A program made the position numbers and the translations under genes. From positions 3,038,001 to 3,102,000 of the forward strand of contig NZ_CP025581.1 in NCBI RefSeq assembly GCF_002865585.1: a stretch of DNA of 64,000 nucleotides. The letters are read 5' to 3'. Shown here one piece after another: positions 62,255 to 64,000 of this stretch. This stretch comes from Nocardioides houyundeii (lineage in GTDB: Bacteria > Actinomycetota > Actinomycetes > Propionibacteriales > Nocardioidaceae). How positions within the stretch are numbered: the stretch's first letter is position 1; each line of letters opens with the position of its first letter. Under the pieces are notes generated by a model that had not been told where the DNA came from, made no database searches, and was given only the letters and a program-made list of their open reading frames with translations.

Positions 62255-63489
62255 GCGCAGAGACCGTTCTCCCGGGCCGCCTCGACCTCTTCCTCGCTCG
62301 GCCCCACAGTCGGGGTGGGGGTGGGGGTGGGGGTGGGCGAGGCTGACTCCGTGGGGGTGTCGCTGGGGGTCGGCGTCGGAGAAGGGGTCTGGCTGGGCGT
62401 CTGGGTGGGCACCGTGGTGGGGGGCTTCTCGGCGCTGATGGCGCCCTCGCTCAGACCTGCGGTCAGCGGCTTGTCGCGAAGGATCTTGCGCCACAGGCGC
62501 TTGGCGTCCTTGGTCCAGAGCACGTCGTAGGAGGGACGCTCGTACTCCCAGGGCACGGTGATGAACTGGATGTTGTCCAGGCCGATGTCCTGCACGGTCA
62601 GCGCCAGCTTGCCGAGCTCGCTCAGGTTGTCCAGCCCGGGCGAGACGGTCAGGGACTTGGTCGCGGCGTTGGTGAACCGGACGAGGCGGTCGGGCCGGGT
62701 CAGGGTGCCGGCCGAGACCACCTTGTTGATCATCGAGGCGATGAAGGTCTGCTGACGCTTGATCCGGCCCAGGTCGGACTTGTTGCCCACGGCGTAGCGC
62801 ACCCGGACGTAGTCCAGCGCCTCGTCGCCGCGCAGCTCGCGGTCCTTGCCCGCCTTGATGTTGATGCCGTGCGCCGGGTCGATGATGTCCTGGGGCACGC
62901 AGACGTTGACCCCGTCCACGGCGTCGACCATGTCCTGGAAGCCGGCGAAGTTGACCACCACGAAGTCGTGGACCCAGATGCCGGTGTTCTGCTCGAACTG
63001 CTCGATCACGCAGGCCTCGCCGCCGAGGGCATAGGCCTTGTTCCACTTCTGGTCCTCGCCGCCCGGGATCTCGTCGTCGGCGCCGCAGTCGGGCCGGGTG
63101 ACGATCGAGTCCCGCGGGATGGAGATGCCGTAGGCGCGCTTCCGGTCGCCGGAGAGGTGCAGCAGGATCGTGGTGTCCGAGCCACCGCCGCCGGCCTCGT
63201 TGTCGATCTTGCAGCCGTCGCAGGAACGGGTGTCGTCGCCCATCAGCAGCACGTTGATGGCCTTGCCCTTGGGCAGCTCGGGGCGGTCGTCGACGTCGTT
63301 GAACGCGCCGGAGACCGTCAGGTTCGAGTTGAGGTGGCGGTAGAGGAACACGATGGAGAGCCCGGTGACCAGGGCCAGCACCAGCATCGAGGCCACCACG
63401 ACGGCGCCGATGGTGTTCTTCTTCTTCGCCGCGCCACGGCGCTTGGGGGCACCGTCGTCGTCGGGCACGCCCGGCGTCTCGTCAGACAC
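62251..63489 (-). CDS. LytR-CpsA-Psr (LCP) family wall ligase
   Basis: Joins polymers such as teichoic acid or glycan to peptidoglycan on the outer face of the membrane. The protein has 412 residues from GTG 63489, with GAGG 5 nt upstream. A membrane helix lies near residues 28-50. The LCP domain has INVLLMGDDTR, SDTTILLHL, GISIPRDSIV and VRYAVGNKSDLGRIKRQQ. An additional Cys pair (CDGC) is present near residue 90. A Thr/Pro repeat near residues 365-400 is followed by a short tail. Divergent from the partial gene at 63632. Confidence 0.94.
   Translation of the reverse strand: MSDETPGVPDDDGAPKRRGAAKKKNTIGAVVVASMLVLALVTGLSIVFLYRHLNSNLTVSGAFNDVDDRPELPKGKAINVLLMGDDTRSCDGCKIDNEAGGGGSDTTILLHLSGDRKRAYGISIPRDSIVTRPDCGADDEIPGGEDQKWNKAYALGGEACVIEQFEQNTGIWVHDFVVVNFAGFQDMVDAVDGVNVCVPQDIIDPAHGINIKAGKDRELRGDEALDYVRVRYAVGNKSDLGRIKRQQTFIASMINKVVSAGTLTRPDRLVRFTNAATKSLTVSPGLDNLSELGKLALTVQDIGLDNIQFITVPWEYERPSYDVLWTKDAKRLWRKILRDKPLTAGLSEGAISAEKPPTTVPTQTPSQTPSPTPTPSDTPTESASPTPTPTPTPTVGPSEEEVEAARENGLCA
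62312..62337. repeat. GGGGTG tandem repeat in the LCP gene
   Basis: About four copies of a 6-bp unit (GGGGTG on the plus strand) encode a Thr-Pro repeat in the C-terminal linker. The number may vary between strains, and the G runs could form a quadruplex. Confidence 0.7.
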
Positions 63490-63515
63490 GCACACCTCGT
63501 CGCTGCTCAGGACAG

Positions 63516-63537
63516 GCCCCGTCTTGCTGGACGGGGC
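63516..63537. promoter_or_regulatory. Stem-loop in the LCP leader
   Basis: GCCCCGTC (63516-63523) and GACGGGGC (63530-63537) form an 8-bp stem with a 6-nt loop, 27 nt before the LCP start on the minus strand. May affect the LCP mRNA leader. Confidence 0.4.
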
Positions 63538-63631
63538 TACACGTCGAACCTACGTGACGGCGCAAGTGTCCAGTGCACCGCGTCCCATCGCAAACCGACC
63601 CGCGGCGGGCCGACCTGCCACGATGGGCGCC

Positions 63632-64000
63632 ATGTCCTCTCCTCAGCGCGGCACGGACCGCCGTCTCGACCTCGTCCTCCTCGGCGCGACCGGCTTCACC
63701 GGCGGCCTCACCGCGGACTACCTGGCCGCCCACGCGCCCTCGGGGTTGCGATGGGCCCTGGCCGGGCGCAACGCCGAGCGGCTGGAGGAGGTCAGGGCGC
63801 GGCTGACCGCGTCCGACCCGGCGCTCGGAGAGCTCGAGCTGATCGTGGTCGACACCACCGACGCCCCGGCGCTGGCCGAGATGGCCGCCGCGACCCGGCT
63901 GGTGATCACCACCGTCGGCCCCTACCTGCAGCACGGCGAGCCGGTGGTCGCCGCCTGCGCCGCGGCCGGCACCGACTACGTCGACCTCACCGGCGAGCCC
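63632..64000 (+). CDS. Saccharopine dehydrogenase-like protein, 3' end outside the window
   Basis: 123 codons are visible from ATG 63632 to the window edge. The start has a Rossmann dinucleotide loop (LVLLGATGFTGGLTADYL), GRNAERL follows at the second strand, and TTVGPYLQHGEPVVAAC then AGTDYVDLTGEP are typical of the saccharopine dehydrogenase NADP-binding family and of trans-acting enoyl reductases. Function of these stand-alone members in actinobacteria is mostly in lipid reduction; not certain here. Confidence 0.82.
   Translation, partial: MSSPQRGTDRRLDLVLLGATGFTGGLTADYLAAHAPSGLRWALAGRNAERLEEVRARLTASDPALGELELIVVDTTDAPALAEMAAATRLVITTVGPYLQHGEPVVAACAAAGTDYVDLTGEP

Noticed and set aside
62312..62337. 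CRISPR-like repeat
   Set aside because: A simple 6-bp coding repeat without spacers. No CRISPR array or cas gene was seen in the window.

Overview
The window is chromosomal DNA of a high-GC actinobacterium. Codons end almost always in G or C, GTG starts are common, and SOS boxes are of the TCGAAC-N4-GTTCGA type. SepX/GlpR, RpfB, a mycobacterial-style PMT and RsmI pair, and FmdB next to MscL all point to Actinomycetota. Gene order and the lack of mycolate genes suggest Nocardioidaceae or a near relative; this is an inference.

Layout: (1) 1-4.2 kb is an accessory region with a partial M14 peptidase, a secreted nuclease and several broken genes (DUF1501 remnant, small gene with an in-frame TGA, helicase tail, frameshifted nuclease-like gene). 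(2) 4.2-13.7 kb is a DNA-precursor and SOS block: nrdR-nrdJ with two NrdR boxes 31 bp apart, a LysM protein behind a cluster of LexA boxes, lexA with its own box, a sulfotransferase and dinG. (3) 13.7-23.8 kb holds a fused secDF, hflX, an SDR, dapF, miaA, a chain of small acidic proteins around a NUDIX hydrolase, and miaB. The order nrdR, lexA, hflX, dapF, miaA, miaB resembles the Rv2718c-Rv2733c region of M. tuberculosis as I remember it. (4) 23.9-30.5 kb holds gluABCD (glutamate uptake) and two regulator pairs (AKR/TetR and methyltransferase/MarR) with candidate operators. (5) 30.5-39.6 kb holds a frameshifted ABC-F gene, ispE, rsmA, rpfB, tatD, an epoxide-hydrolase-like gene, rsmI and pmt, close to the Rv1002c-Rv1011 order.

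(6) 39.6-44.5 kb is a probable general-stress and redox island: a haem-oxygenase-like protein with a CDGSH protein, an FAD/Rieske oxidoreductase, a PAS-ANTAR regulator, a SigB/SigF-type sigma factor and a CsbD protein. Three promoters of the form GNNT-N16-GGGTAC lie in front of three of these genes. (7) 44.5-48.5 kb is a four-gene glycosyltransferase operon whose three junctions are all 4-bp overlaps. (8) 48.6-52.2 kb holds an ABC exporter, a secreted CotH/Calx-beta protein and tRNA-Ala(CGC). (9) 52.2-62.1 kb holds sepX/glpR, rimJ, mog, moaC, moeA/glp, a eukaryotic-type UGPase, 5-FCL, a penicillin acylase, fmdB, a SAF protein and mscL, again like Rv0985c-Rv0996. (10) 62.1-64 kb holds an LCP wall ligase with a coupled small protein and the start of a saccharopine-dehydrogenase-like gene.

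Two otherwise intact conserved genes (ABC-F at about 30,881 and mscL at about 61,862) each lack one base in a G run, and two more frames (about 8.0 kb and the 3.4-4.1 kb gene) also look shifted. Some of these may be sequencing errors. I see no CRISPR array, prophage, insertion sequence or obvious defence island.
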